DNA from: Nitrososphaerales archaeon TH1177
Lineage (GTDB): Archaea; Thermoproteota; Nitrososphaeria; Nitrososphaerales; Nitrososphaeraceae
Direction of reading: 5' to 3'
Length of the DNA stretch: 10,572 nucleotides
Assembly: GCA_014523515.1 (NCBI GenBank)
Contig: JAATVJ010000138.1
Coordinates: forward strand, 1-10,572
This document shows, piece by piece, positions 1 through 7,141 of this stretch. Both the position numbers and the translations under genes were made by a program. The notes beneath the pieces are model-generated. The model had not been told where the DNA came from and made no database searches. It saw nothing but the letters and a program-made list of their open reading frames with translations. The first letter of the stretch is position 1. Every line of letters begins with the position of its first letter.

Positions 1-725
1 TGATCATCTTTATTTTCTTTGTTAATTATCTTGCTGCTTTTTTTATTGTTTTTTCTGCTGCTATTGTTGTTTTCGTCGTCGTCGTTATTGTTGTAGTTGT
101 TCATATCCTCATCGTTTGTATTTAGATTTATACAATTCATTCCTTGAATATGAATATTTTTTGAATTAAGAGAATCTTCATTTAAAAGAATTGTTTTAAT
201 TATTTGCAAAGTAATTGAATCACATTCAACATTATCAGCATTAGACCAGATATCTATAATGCAATTCAATTTTAGTCGTAAAATTTTAACCTCTGCACTA
301 TTTTTGGCCAATACATATTTTACAATCACATTTTTTTTTCCTTTTTCAGGTGGAGAAATAAATTTTATTTCATTTGTAGAATAATTAAAAAAGTAATCAT
401 CTTTCTCTTTTTTAGCTATTCCTTTTGGATTTTGAATGGAGATAATTGGTCTGAGTGGACGATTTGCCAATTTAAAAATAATGTTTTTACCGTCACTATC
501 AAATTCTTGTTCAATTATCTCCTGTCTATGTTGACCACCACTATATCCAATTCCGATTTTGTCAAATGTGAAACCATTATCGTAAATCGATATAGAAGGA
601 AAACTCTTGTTTTTTTTATTTTCTTCACCAATAGGATCTATTTTTTTTTTTGTTATATTGAGACTCTTAACATCTATCAAGCCATCTTTCAAAACTCTTG
701 TTATTTCATCAATAATAAAATACAG
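1..725 (-). CDS. Partial protein at the end of the baseplate operon, unknown function, unclear start, runs off left edge
   Basis: A minus-strand frame is open from just after a TAA (728-726) to the left edge, about 241 codons without a stop. I do not recognise the family. The N-terminus reads as a helix (FIIDEITRVLKDGL, residues 3-16). Residues about 82-137 resemble a beta module also found twice in the baseplate J-like protein. A segment with KLNCIIDIWSNADN (about 152-164) follows, then an Asn/Asp/Lys-rich low-complexity tail from about residue 202. The layout (N-terminal helix, beta core, 'IDIW...ITLQIIKTIL') loosely recalls tail-terminator or cap-like proteins such as Pvc16/DUF4255, but this is a weak guess. 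There is no ATG in a sensible place. A GGAGG (738-734) lies 8 nt before a CTG (725-723), used here as the provisional start; in-frame TTG codons at 692 and 680 are alternatives. It follows the fibre-like gene by about 43 bp, so it probably belongs to the operon. Confidence 0.6.
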   Translation of the reverse strand, partial: MYFIIDEITRVLKDGLIDVKSLNITKKKIDPIGEENKKNKSFPSISIYDNGFTFDKIGIGYSGGQHRQEIIEQEFDSDGKNIIFKLANRPLRPIISIQNPKGIAKKEKDDYFFNYSTNEIKFISPPEKGKKNVIVKYVLAKNSAEVKILRLKLNCIIDIWSNADNVECDSITLQIIKTILLNEDSLNSKNIHIQGMNCINLNTNDEDMNNYNNNDDDENNNSSRKNNKKSSKIINKENKDD

Positions 726-768
726 TTACAAAACCTCCATAATACCTATTTCTTTTTTTCTTCATTTC

Positions 769-1452
769 TCAATAAACAATTTGTTTAATTTTTTTTTCAG
801 TACGAAGTACGTTTCCTATACGAGGATTTGTATCTGGATTTACGTTTGTGAATTTAATGTATCTTACTTCCTTATCAGGGAATGGATTTTTGATTTTATA
901 TTTATACCAAGTTCCATATTTATTGTATATATATTCTTGATAGGGATTATTATCATTGGGACTACCTAATTGTGATTTATCATTTATATACAAATTGTTT
1001 CCAACTATTTCATCTCTTTCACCCTCAACGTACTCTAAAGAAACATCCAACATGTTATTATTTCCATTATAAGCTCCAGACCAAAAGTACAAAATATCGA
1101 AACGATCAGCTATTCCAAAATGACATATATCACCTACTCCCCATACAGAAGGTACATATTGTTTTGTTATTAATCCTACAACCTTTAAGTTATAGCTATC
1201 GCTTTCTCCTTGAACAATTTCATCTAAAGCATAAACAGATCCTACAGTACTTTCTAGATTTGTAAGAACTACTGTTTCACTCAGATTATTTACATATTCT
1301 CTTAATTCTTCTATTTCTTTTTTTAATGAATACATATCAGAAAGTATCATATCTTGCATCATATTCCAATCCTCAGATCGAATAGGATCACCTGGCTTCC
1401 TTGTAATCGGCTTAAATTCAATCGTTTCTTTTATTTCCATAATTATCATCAT
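769..1452 (-). CDS. Tail-fibre/attachment-like protein with PGDPIRSEDWN motif
   Basis: The protein is 227 aa. It opens with a short strand, then ITRKPGDPIRSEDWN (residues 16-30), a motif style seen at the start of phage and injection-machine fibre or attachment proteins. A charged helix follows (about 31-60) with heptad-like spacing, likely a short coiled coil for trimerisation. A compact beta-rich domain (about 65-145) has SVYALDEIVQG, a run of G/D/F/W residues and LEYVEG, and the tail is less ordered. There is no signal peptide or membrane segment. The start codon overlaps the end of the preceding gpI-like gene by 35 bp, which suggests translational coupling; ATGs at 1452, 1449 and 1440 are all possible starts and no clear Shine-Dalgarno separates them. 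Position after the gpI-like gene fits a fibre or receptor-contact role, as gpH follows gpI in P2. That role is inferred from position and motif, not from a recognised receptor-binding domain. Confidence 0.7.
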   Translation of the reverse strand: MMIIMEIKETIEFKPITRKPGDPIRSEDWNMMQDMILSDMYSLKKEIEELREYVNNLSETVVLTNLESTVGSVYALDEIVQGESDSYNLKVVGLITKQYVPSVWGVGDICHFGIADRFDILYFWSGAYNGNNNMLDVSLEYVEGERDEIVGNNLYINDKSQLGSPNDNNPYQEYIYNKYGTWYKYKIKNPFPDKEVRYIKFTNVNPDTNPRIGNVLRTEKKIKQIVY

Positions 1453-2500
1453 CCATTTCCAATAACGTACTTTTATTACTTTGTTGTATAGGAAAATTGT
1501 TTTTGTTTATAATTTCAATATAAGCTTTAACTCCTGCAGCTTTGATGGAATTTATAAGGTCAGAGAAATTTTCTATAGGAACACCAGATCTTTCAAATGA
1601 TTCTGATTCTATTTGTAATTCAAAAGATGATAATAGTTTGGCTTTCCATTCTATATTTAAAGAACATTTTGGAACATATACTTCATAAAAATATTCATCA
1701 AAAAGTGCCTCATCAAACCTTCCTAGTTTTGGAGTCGTATTTTCTTTAAATATCCAAGTAGATTTTTTTCGAGGTACCTTCATCTTTTCATCAATAAAGA
1801 TATTATTATTATTATTGCCATTGTTTTTTTTATTGTTAAATATGCTGTTGCTGTCATTATTTACATCATCAATTCTAAGATCATCGTTAATGTGTGATAC
1901 AGATTTCTCTTCAGTACTGATTCGTAACTTTTCACCAGATCTTAATGTACCATGAAATTTAATTGAATAATTGCGGTCTTGATCATAGATAGATGGATCC
2001 AAAATCTCAAATCCTTCTTCTTCTAACGATAATTCCAAGAAAAAATCCTTATCATCGATACTCTCACTTTGAATATTTATTCTATCACCATTTTGGACAG
2101 TCATTTTTACTTTTTTTATTCGTACAGGATTTTCAATCAAAATTGGCATCTCACTTTCTTCTTTTAAATTCAGATATGCAACAGTTTGTGCCAAAATTGA
2201 TTTTTTGGTTCCGCCACCTGTAAACTCAAAAAGAAATCGTTTTATTCTGTTTCTGAAATCTTCATCTGATTCTTCTTGTTTCCGGTATAGTTTGTAAATT
2301 TTTGCTAATAAATCAAGATTTTTTCCATATGATGTGTCTATCCAATGAGTCCTTTTTATGTTAACAAGGTCTTTTTTTTGTTTTCTCAACTCATTTGCAA
2401 ATGAATCAATAAACGAAAAAAGTACTGATTCTTTGTCCCAACTTTTATAAAATTGTGGAAGTCTGTTTATTATTCTATCTGATGGATCTTGTATTAACAT
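1418..2500 (-). CDS. P2 gpI-like phage tail/baseplate protein
   Basis: The protein is 360 aa. The N-terminal third has the tail protein I layout: RIINRLPQFYKSW near the start, then 'D-T-S-Y-G-K-N-L-D-L-L-A-K-I-Y' (55-69), 'E-S-D-E-D-F-R-N-R-I' (77-86) and a GGGTKK turn (95-100), matching the 'GxxLDxLAxxxGxxR...EsDedfRxRi...GGT' pattern of P2 gpI and related tail proteins. The C-terminus has a second conserved stretch (RFDEALFDEY, 261-270) and a closing 'ex-L-I-N-S-I-K-A-A-G-V-K-A-Y' helix-strand. Between them, residues about 205-238 are an Asn/Asp-rich low-complexity linker. In known machines this protein sits at the rim of the baseplate and links the wedge (gpJ) to the fibres. The ATG directly follows the TAG of the J-like gene; a GGAGG lies 14 nt upstream inside that gene. 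The length exceeds a typical gpI because of the linker and an extra central beta region. Confidence 0.8.
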   Translation of the reverse strand: MLIQDPSDRIINRLPQFYKSWDKESVLFSFIDSFANELRKQKKDLVNIKRTHWIDTSYGKNLDLLAKIYKLYRKQEESDEDFRNRIKRFLFEFTGGGTKKSILAQTVAYLNLKEESEMPILIENPVRIKKVKMTVQNGDRINIQSESIDDKDFFLELSLEEEGFEILDPSIYDQDRNYSIKFHGTLRSGEKLRISTEEKSVSHINDDLRIDDVNNDSNSIFNNKKNNGNNNNNIFIDEKMKVPRKKSTWIFKENTTPKLGRFDEALFDEYFYEVYVPKCSLNIEWKAKLLSSFELQIESESFERSGVPIENFSDLINSIKAAGVKAYIEIINKNNFPIQQSNKSTLLEMDDDNYGNKRND

Positions 2501-4147
2501 CTATGTTGTCTTATCCTCCAGAATATCTATTTTTATATTACGTAGGTATAGGCGTTCATTATAATTGATTATAATATTATCTCTATTATAGGTCATTTTA
2601 CTAGATTCCGCTGTCAAATTTATTGTTTTATCTTGCTTTTCTCTAAATGCATCTATCACTAAATCTTTTACATCTCCAACTTGTTCTATACTTAATAATA
2701 ACGATATTAATTGATTTATAATTAAAGAATTACCAATTTTCAATGATGACAAATAATTACGAATATACTTTTCGGCACTTGATATAATTTGTTCTTTATT
2801 GAATACATTTTTTTTTACTAATAGCATAACTCTCATATCTAATAATACAATCATTGGTCTATCGAATTCGACTCTTATTCCTGCAGCCTTTGTTTCTTCT
2901 ATAGTTTTTTCTATTTCTTTACCATCTCCTCCATCTACTATAACCTTAACTATACCAGAAATTTCATCAGGCATATCTATTATTTTAGTTGAATTGACTC
3001 CTTCTATACTTTCTATCGCAGTTTGTAAGGACAAAACTGTAGCCTTTCCTTTTTCATCAAGGATTTTTTTTGCTCTTTCTCGCAAATCAGCATCATATTC
3101 AAAATCTGAACCGCCTTCTGTATTTGATCTATTTATAACTCTATCGACTCCTATAGGTGGTTTTGGCATAACATTAATCGAACCTGCTATAACATTTCCA
3201 GATGTCCCAGGATCTATTGCAATAATATCTATAGTAGCCTCCCATTTACCTTCTTGTTTTCTTTCCATATAGACATCTTGTTTTGTTTCAAAGCTTACAA
3301 TATTCTTTGGATTAGTGGAAGAAGTTGATACAATTGTCCCACTGGGAATAATTACTTTCTGATAAGTTTCATATTCAATAGTTAATTCTCTTTGCTCGTC
3401 AGGCCTCTTTCCGTCTGATAACCAGCTAATAGTATTATCATTCAAATTCAATGAATAATCTTTGTTTAATTGAAATTCATAATTATTATTTTGATATATT
3501 CCAACTATGGACTTTATTTTTTTTATTGGTTTATTTTTAAGTTCATAAGAATCTATTCCATCAAATAGCAATATTTCTGTATTTGTTACAGTATCAGGTT
3601 CGCTGTTTTTAAAAAAAGTAACATAACCAAATGCACGCGTAGGCGACTTTCTCTTTATACCTAGTAGAGAAACTACATTATCTAGAGAAGAACCAGATGA
3701 AGTCTCTATAAATCCATCTTTATATACAGACTCCATTTCATCATACAGTGATTCTATCTCTTTGCTAATACCTTCTACTATAGTTCGAATAACGCTACCA
3801 GTATTAACATCAGTTAGACCAGAACTATTATTAAAGACATAAGATACTTCAAATATAGAATTTTCATCTGGTCTGCTGATATCTCTAGAATTATTCTCAC
3901 TGATCTTCCACTCAATAGAAGTTTTATCTCTTATTTTATAATCTTTATCGTATGAAAAAGTATGACGGTTTCCATTTAAAAATCCTCTGACTTCAATTTC
4001 CCCAACTACAAGTTTGTTCTCTGGAAGTGATTCTAATTTATAAATTCTAGTAGAATTAAAAAACAAGTGTTTTTCACTTGTTTGTCCTCTGGTAATATGC
4101 TGAAGTATATCATCTACAATTTCAATATATTTTTTTTTATTGTACAT
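2501..4147 (-). CDS. Baseplate J-like wedge protein (Mu gp47 / P2 gpJ family)
   Basis: The protein is 548 aa. The hallmark is at residues 342-360: NTEGGSDFEYDADLRERAK, the 'GGtDxExDeeLRxR' signature of baseplate J-like proteins, followed by 'ATVLSLQTAIESIEGVNS' and 'IVKVIVDGG', the usual strands after it. Residues 148-165 (ETSSGSSLDNVVSLLGIKR) match the 'a.G..LD..a...Gi.R' segment of the family. The C-terminal 'YIRNYLSSLKIGNSLIINQLISLLLSIEQVGDV' is the typical end. The N-terminal half carries two copies of a beta module (about 35-103 and 201-262). In assembled machines J forms the baseplate wedge with the gp25-like protein and contacts the hub. It overlaps the preceding wedge gene by 11 bp and abuts the next gene without a gap. 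The family assignment is firm. The inserted modules make it longer than simple phage J proteins. Confidence 0.92.
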   Translation of the reverse strand: MYNKKKYIEIVDDILQHITRGQTSEKHLFFNSTRIYKLESLPENKLVVGEIEVRGFLNGNRHTFSYDKDYKIRDKTSIEWKISENNSRDISRPDENSIFEVSYVFNNSSGLTDVNTGSVIRTIVEGISKEIESLYDEMESVYKDGFIETSSGSSLDNVVSLLGIKRKSPTRAFGYVTFFKNSEPDTVTNTEILLFDGIDSYELKNKPIKKIKSIVGIYQNNNYEFQLNKDYSLNLNDNTISWLSDGKRPDEQRELTIEYETYQKVIIPSGTIVSTSSTNPKNIVSFETKQDVYMERKQEGKWEATIDIIAIDPGTSGNVIAGSINVMPKPPIGVDRVINRSNTEGGSDFEYDADLRERAKKILDEKGKATVLSLQTAIESIEGVNSTKIIDMPDEISGIVKVIVDGGDGKEIEKTIEETKAAGIRVEFDRPMIVLLDMRVMLLVKKNVFNKEQIISSAEKYIRNYLSSLKIGNSLIINQLISLLLSIEQVGDVKDLVIDAFREKQDKTINLTAESSKMTYNRDNIIINYNERLYLRNIKIDILEDKTT

Positions 4148-4754
4148 TAGCTAGATTTTCAACCTCTGTCATTATATCAAGGTAAAACGGAAAAACAAGA
4201 TTAAGAGGAATTTCTTGATCAATGGGAATTACAGTAATATCAATTATTACAGTATGTAGAGATCGATAGCTGTCGGCAGCAGCAGACTCTTCTTTTGTCA
4301 ATTTATTTGCTGAAAAAGTTGTTGTTTCGTCAATTACTTCTAATTTGTTATCTGTATAGTTATTATTTTTAATCCTATGGTTATGATAATTAGAAATATT
4401 GTTATTATTAGAATGATTAATTATTAGACTTTTAACAGTTATCTTTACAATCTCTTTAATTCTAGGTTCTTTCATTAATGTAGACTTTATATAATTTCTT
4501 ATTCTATTTCTAGTAATATCATTATTTAGTTCTCCTATAAAGTCATATAATCTGGAACCATATGTTGGATGTTCTATTTCATATAACTCACCTTCTATAG
4601 TTCTAAGCCTATTAATAATTGCCTGAGCTAGATTTGGTTCTTCTGATACAATCACTAAATCTCCTGTAGGAGAAACCACTAAATCAGAGCCTAAACCTTT
4701 TTCTTGTAAGTTAAGGTCAGTTCCCAAAATCTCTTTATTATCTGTTATTCCCAC
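4137..4754 (-). CDS. gp25/gpW-like baseplate wedge protein
   Basis: I place the start at GTG 4754 (205 aa) rather than at the upstream in-frame TTG (4781), because a full AGGAGG (4766-4761) lies 6 nt before this GTG and would otherwise be inside the coding region. The gp25/gpW core is clear: 'DLVVSPTGDLVIVSEEPNLA' followed by 'RLRTIEGEL', then 'HPTYGSRLYDFIG', and the EPR motif in 'MKEPRIKEI' typical of T4 gp25-like proteins. After the EPR helix there is an Asn/His-rich low-complexity insert of about 25-45 residues, then the family's closing beta strand pair ('TVIIDITVIPI'). gp25-like proteins lock the wedge onto the first sheath ring and are among the most conserved parts of contractile machines. 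The gene lies 36 bp after the spike gene and overlaps the J gene by 11 bp. Confidence 0.88.
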   Translation of the reverse strand: MGITDNKEILGTDLNLQEKGLGSDLVVSPTGDLVIVSEEPNLAQAIINRLRTIEGELYEIEHPTYGSRLYDFIGELNNDITRNRIRNYIKSTLMKEPRIKEIVKITVKSLIINHSNNNNISNYHNHRIKNNNYTDNKLEVIDETTTFSANKLTKEESAAADSYRSLHTVIIDITVIPIDQEIPLNLVFPFYLDIMTEVENLANVQ

Positions 4755-4760
4755 TTTCCC

Positions 4761-4766
4761 CCTCCT
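4761..4766 (-). promoter_or_regulatory. Shine-Dalgarno site for the gp25-like gene
   Basis: AGGAGG followed by gggaaa and GTG. It is the strongest Shine-Dalgarno in the operon and decides the GTG start at 4754 over the TTG at 4781. Confidence 0.75.
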
Positions 4767-4790
4767 CTTGTATAACACCAATCAATCCAA

Positions 4791-5531
4791 TCATGGATTT
4801 ATATTTACAATAGCACCTTTGATTGTCATTGGTCCTAATGCTTGTATATTACTTGATTGGTCAGATTCGACATTGAGGGAAACTCCAGATTTAAGCGTTG
4901 TATTTATAGTACCATCGATATTGATATTAGAAGCTTTAATAGAAAGATCTTGTGCACTCTCGATCTGTAAATTAGCATCAGATTTAATTTTGATTCCTTG
5001 TGAATCATCTAATATTATCTGAGTTCTTGCAGATTTGATTTCAATTTCTCCTTTACTTTGTGCAGAAAAAGATGTGTTACCAATATTTACATTTAATCTA
5101 TCATCATATAGATCTATATTGACTATTCCTTGTGGTAACACTATATTTAATCGTCTTAGCGAATTATCTTGAATATATGGAGGTTCATAAACTATTTCTT
5201 CTTCTTTGCTTAATGGTGGTCGATCTTCATCATTATATAGACGACCTATAATAACAGGAGAATTAAAGTCTCCGCTAATATAAGAAACTAAAACCAGATC
5301 TCCGGTATGAACGATATTAGATAGTCCTATATGAGCAGTAGCAACTGGTACTTTGCGTAGCTCTATTTCTTTATCTTTAAGCTTGACATTACACTCAAAA
5401 TTATTTTTATCATCATCTGAAGAATGAGGAAATACAGATGTTATTATTCCAAGCTCAAGAATATGTAATTTTTGAATCTCCTTCTCTGCTATTTTTCGTA
5501 TCATTTCCACAATACTATTATTGTTACTCAT
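4791..5531 (-). CDS. Baseplate spike protein, gpV/gp45-like OB fold with C-terminal beta-helix
   Basis: The protein is 246 aa. An N-terminal helix (1-23) leads into an OB-fold (about 25-100) with the family's 'G-I-I-T-S-V', 'RKVPVATAH', 'TGDLVLVSYISGD...PVIIGRLYN' pattern found in gpV/gp5/VgrG spikes. Residues about 125-246 are short beta repeats of the form 'I-x-I-x-s/a' (IEIKSARTQIILDD, IKIKSDANLQIES, LSIKASNINIDG), ending in GPMTIKGAIVNINP, which closely resembles the end of VgrG and gpV spikes. This predicts a trimeric OB ring with a beta-helical needle that pierces the target envelope. There is no lysozyme domain between OB and needle, unlike T4 gp5, and no metal-binding tip or fused effector, so a separate PAAR-type tip would be expected outside the window. 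AGGAG (5548-5544) sits 12 nt before the ATG within the end of the hub gene. Confidence 0.9.
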   Translation of the reverse strand: MSNNNSIVEMIRKIAEKEIQKLHILELGIITSVFPHSSDDDKNNFECNVKLKDKEIELRKVPVATAHIGLSNIVHTGDLVLVSYISGDFNSPVIIGRLYNDEDRPPLSKEEEIVYEPPYIQDNSLRRLNIVLPQGIVNIDLYDDRLNVNIGNTSFSAQSKGEIEIKSARTQIILDDSQGIKIKSDANLQIESAQDLSIKASNINIDGTINTTLKSGVSLNVESDQSSNIQALGPMTIKGAIVNINP

Positions 5532-5538
5532 TAGATTA

Positions 5539-6558
5539 TTATACTCCTTGACACTTTAGCGTAGTTACATATCCAGTATATTTACTTATAAAATGTTCTA
5601 TAGTTTTTATTCGATATTCTCCATTTAGTTCTTTTAAAGGTACATTTTCTATAATAACAGAATCTCCCAAGAAAATAGAGGGATTCCCTACAATTTCAAT
5701 TTGCAGAAGCAAATGTGAATTTAATTTTTTAAGAGATCCTTCTGCGATTTTTTTAGCGGTATCTTCATCTTTTACAAATCTTTTAGAGAAATGTAATTCT
5801 CTAGTTGCTGCTGCTGCTCCTCCTCCACTGTCGCCATTATCATCTTTAAGTTCACTTTCTGCAAACCCTTTAACTTGTTTTTTTGTAAGCCAATGAGATG
5901 TATCTGATCCTTTTATACTAGAAGGACTTTCTCCCAATATAGAAAGCGAATTGTATATAGTAGATGGATCCAACTTTTTAAGATTTATAATATCTTGACC
6001 ATACAGAAGTTTATGTTTTGTTGATGGTTCATATTTTTTGAAAACTAATTTATCTTCAGGAGTACAATAAATATCAAAACCACATAAAAATGCCAAATCT
6101 TTTATGTGTTCAAAAGCGTTCTTATTACTATCCACAGCATAATATGGAAACATAAATCCATTAGAAATATTATCTACCTTTACATTTGCATCCTTTGCTA
6201 AATCCTTTACTACATCTCCAGCTGTTTGATTCTCATAAAATCTATCAGTTCTAAAATTGCATAGAGAAAAAATTGAGTTTAAGGCTATTATTGATATTTG
6301 TGATAAATTGATACTGAGTGTATCTATTTTTCCACTAAATACACGAAGCAGTTCATTTTCATATCCAATTGATATCGTTATTGGAGAATTTTTTTTAACT
6401 TGTATCTTATTATCCTCTTTTACTCTAAGAACTGTTTCTGTTGATCCAGCATAAGAATCGATAGTCATATCGACTAAAATTGAGATAGCTGTATCAGAGA
6501 GTCCAGATTTGACTATTGATGATCCTACTTTAATTTCATATGATGGATGCAGCGGCAT
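5539..6558 (-). CDS. Baseplate hub protein, gpD/gp27-like (late control D / VgrG N-terminal family)
   Basis: The protein is 339 aa and is the first gene of the operon. It has the late-control-D layout: an early strand region with 'VLRVKEDNKIQVKKNSPITISIGYENEL...VFSGKID' (about 43-79), then 'NQTAGDVVKDLAKDANVKV' (110-128), 'NAFEHIKDLAFLCGFDIYCTPEDKLVFKKY' (about 147-176), and near the end 'FLGDSVIIENVP', 'LNGEYRIKTIEHFISKYTGYVTTLKC' (311-336), the conserved closing part. In P2, Mu and T4-like machines the trimeric hub (gpD, gp44, gp27) joins the tube to the spike. Here hub and spike are separate genes, whereas VgrG and the Afp8/Pvc8 proteins of many eCIS fuse them. A small Gly/Ala repeat insert lies at about 243-251 (SGGGAAAATR), encoded by GCA/GCT-type triplets. 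No Shine-Dalgarno precedes the ATG; with the TATA-like sequence just upstream it is probably read from a leaderless or very short-leader transcript. Confidence 0.9.
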   Translation of the reverse strand: MPLHPSYEIKVGSSIVKSGLSDTAISILVDMTIDSYAGSTETVLRVKEDNKIQVKKNSPITISIGYENELLRVFSGKIDTLSINLSQISIIALNSIFSLCNFRTDRFYENQTAGDVVKDLAKDANVKVDNISNGFMFPYYAVDSNKNAFEHIKDLAFLCGFDIYCTPEDKLVFKKYEPSTKHKLLYGQDIINLKKLDPSTIYNSLSILGESPSSIKGSDTSHWLTKKQVKGFAESELKDDNGDSGGGAAAATRELHFSKRFVKDEDTAKKIAEGSLKKLNSHLLLQIEIVGNPSIFLGDSVIIENVPLKELNGEYRIKTIEHFISKYTGYVTTLKCQGV

Positions 6559-6576
6559 TGTTCATTAAGTTAATTA

Positions 6577-6600
6577 ATTATATACCATATATTTTTATAA
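6577..6600 (-). promoter_or_regulatory. Candidate archaeal promoter of the baseplate operon
   Basis: Two TATA-like elements are read on the minus strand. TTATAAAAATATA (6600-6588) is centred about 36 nt before the hub ATG. TATATAAT (6584-6577) is centred about 22 nt before it. With the usual archaeal spacing of about 26 nt, either implies a leader of 0 to about 12 nt, which fits the lack of a Shine-Dalgarno at the hub gene. The surrounding sequence is nearly pure A/T, so the exact box is uncertain. Confidence 0.4.
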
Positions 6601-7141
6601 TGATATATGAGATAATATTTTTTTTGAAAATTATATACATATATATCTAGAAATAATAATCATACATGCTTCTTGGAATTCTGAAACGCTATAAATATAA
6701 TAGATAGATAGATAGTATACACACATATCATTACTGTCAAAAAAATAAATTCTGTTACAAAAGTAAAAAAATAAAGAGAATTTACTGTAATTTAAAAATT
6801 GAAATTTGGAGCCACGATATTGTAAATACAAATGACGGGTAAAGAAAGATCCAGACGGTCTATTTGGCTTTGCTACGAATCTTCCTGCTATAGGATAAAA
6901 TATCTATATCTTGATAAAATAAAATAAAATTTTTTTATCGTCATTTATCTGATTAAAAAAAGAGAGAAGGGGGAGGAAGTATTTCCTCGTTGAATTTCTA
7001 AAATTGCAAAGAAATCCTATATTATTTTGAACAAGAAAATTTTTTAAAGGATCATAACTTTTTGAGTTAGGCATTGATAACGTAGCCATGATAGTATCTG
7101 AAAAATAAATTGGATTGGAAGAAATTTTTCAAGATAATTTT
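6601..7141. other. Gene-poor stretch with a GC-richer island at about 6831-6905
   Basis: Most of this stretch is A/T-rich without convincing genes. The exception is about 6831-6905, which is clearly richer in G and C than its flanks. Read on the minus strand it gives an open frame without a start codon (PIAGRFVAKPNRPSGSFF and onwards, to a stop at 6631). That frame is preceded, in the same frame and after a single TAG (6906-6904), by a 61-codon ORF starting at ATG 7089 (MATLSMPNSKSYDPLKNF). Two ORFs in line with one stop between them could be the remains of one gene, but neither half resembles a family I know. Chance is a real alternative in such AT-rich DNA. Confidence 0.3.
6701..6715. repeat. 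TAGA microsatellite
   Basis: Three full TAGA units and a partial fourth in the non-coding region upstream of the baseplate operon. No function is apparent. Confidence 0.6.

Noticed and set aside
73..110. Short triplet repeats that could suggest a repeat array
   Set aside because: They are Asp/Asn codon runs within the left-edge gene; there is no CRISPR-like repeat and spacer structure here or elsewhere in the window.
432..969. Plus-strand ORFs of about 120 codons
   Set aside because: They are rich in Phe, Ile and Ser from the reverse of A-rich codons and lie antisense to the left-edge gene and the fibre-like gene.
2799..3272. Plus-strand ORF of 157 codons
   Set aside because: Antisense shadow of the firmly assigned baseplate J-like gene; its Ser/Ile/Pro-rich sequence has no domain features.
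4768..5022. Plus-strand ORF of 84 codons
   Set aside because: Antisense to the end of the spike gene, with no start signal.
6631..6831. Minus-strand 66-codon ORF as an independent gene
   Set aside because: Composition is Phe/Tyr/Ser-rich with no start signal; kept only as a possible part of a decayed reading frame.
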